The notes beneath the pieces were generated by a model. The model was not told the origin of the DNA and did not search any database. It saw nothing but the letters and a program-made list of their open reading frames with translations. Shown here in pieces: positions 15,021 through 15,143 of a stretch of DNA of 15,143 bases (its first letter is position 1; every line of letters starts with the position of its first letter). The position numbers and the translations under genes are program-made. Source of the stretch: Bacteroidota bacterium (lineage in GTDB: Bacteria; Bacteroidota; Bacteroidia; Bacteroidales; Rikenellaceae); contig JAEZTA010000023.1 of NCBI GenBank assembly GCA_023443765.1, forward strand, positions 1-15,143, in the 5' to 3' direction.

Positions 15021-15143
15021 TCGCCGACGGTTTCCGTATGGGCGATGTGTCGTTTGTGCCCTGTTGGCCTTCCGGCCGTTCCGTACATGACCGGAGGGTT
15101 ACTGCGTGAACCGGTTGAAAGTGGTTTTAGGAGGGCATACAGA
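15021..15143. repeat. Right copy of the 123-bp exact direct repeat
   Basis: Identical to bases 1-123 at every position and in the same orientation. It includes the left arm of the 18-bp inverted repeat (15120-15137); the matching right arm, if present, would lie beyond the window. The repeat starts 165 bases after the nuclease stop codon. Confidence 0.97.

Noticed and set aside
14905..15090. 61-codon + strand frame after the nuclease, running into the 123-bp repeat
   Set aside because: It starts with TTG inside a hairpin repeat, is Arg-rich without a domain, and ends within the repeat. It is probably a chance frame in repetitive non-coding DNA.
1..15143. Plasmid or phage genome with terminal repeats
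   Set aside because: Every gene belongs to one uptake and signalling locus. There is no replication initiator, relaxase, integrase, terminase or structural gene, so the repeat alone does not support this.

Overview
The window looks like a piece of a Bacteroidota chromosome, most likely a gut Rikenellaceae such as Alistipes. The evidence is a SusC/SusD pair, an ECF sigma/FecR-type anti-sigma pair, four Sec/SPII lipoprotein signal peptides, BACON and DUF5689-type domains, starts without clear Shine-Dalgarno sequences, a TTG/TAnnTTTG-type promoter, and GC-rich coding sequence beside AT-rich promoter DNA. The genus is an inference; the phylum is well supported. All eight credible genes lie on the + strand.

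Layout: 1-438 is non-coding. It holds a 123-bp sequence repeated exactly at the right end of the window (15021-15143), an 18-bp inverted repeat, several hairpins and a housekeeping-type promoter. 439-969 encodes an ECF sigma factor and 1097-2086 a FecR-like anti-sigma factor. After a 180-bp regulatory gap comes a tightly spaced run of six genes (gaps of 13, 17, 19, 17 and 7 nt): a SusC-type TonB-dependent transporter with an N-terminal STN signalling domain, a SusD-like lipoprotein, a BACON-BACON-DUF5689 lipoprotein, a calcineurin-like metallophosphoesterase lipoprotein, a BACON lipoprotein with two copies of a beta-rich domain around a fibronectin-III-like domain, and an S1/P1-type zinc nuclease. 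14856-15143 is non-coding and ends in the second copy of the 123-bp repeat.

How the parts may work together: the STN domain of SusC, the FecR protein and the sigma factor form a typical cell-surface-signalling cascade, in which substrate at the outer membrane frees the sigma factor and switches on the susC operon. The operon resembles a polysaccharide-utilisation locus but has no recognisable glycoside hydrolase, lyase or carbohydrate esterase. Its two recognisable enzymes act on phosphoesters: a nuclease with all nine zinc ligands, and a metallophosphoesterase with all the family metal motifs. The simplest inference is a locus that captures and degrades nucleic acid or another phosphodiester-rich polymer, feeding nucleotides, nucleosides or phosphate to the cell.

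The identical 123-bp ends could mean a circular molecule of 15,020 bp, an assembly loop through a dispersed repeat, or a chromosomal locus bounded by two copies of an intergenic module. No replication, mobilisation, integrase, transposase or phage gene is present, which argues against a self-sufficient plasmid or phage.
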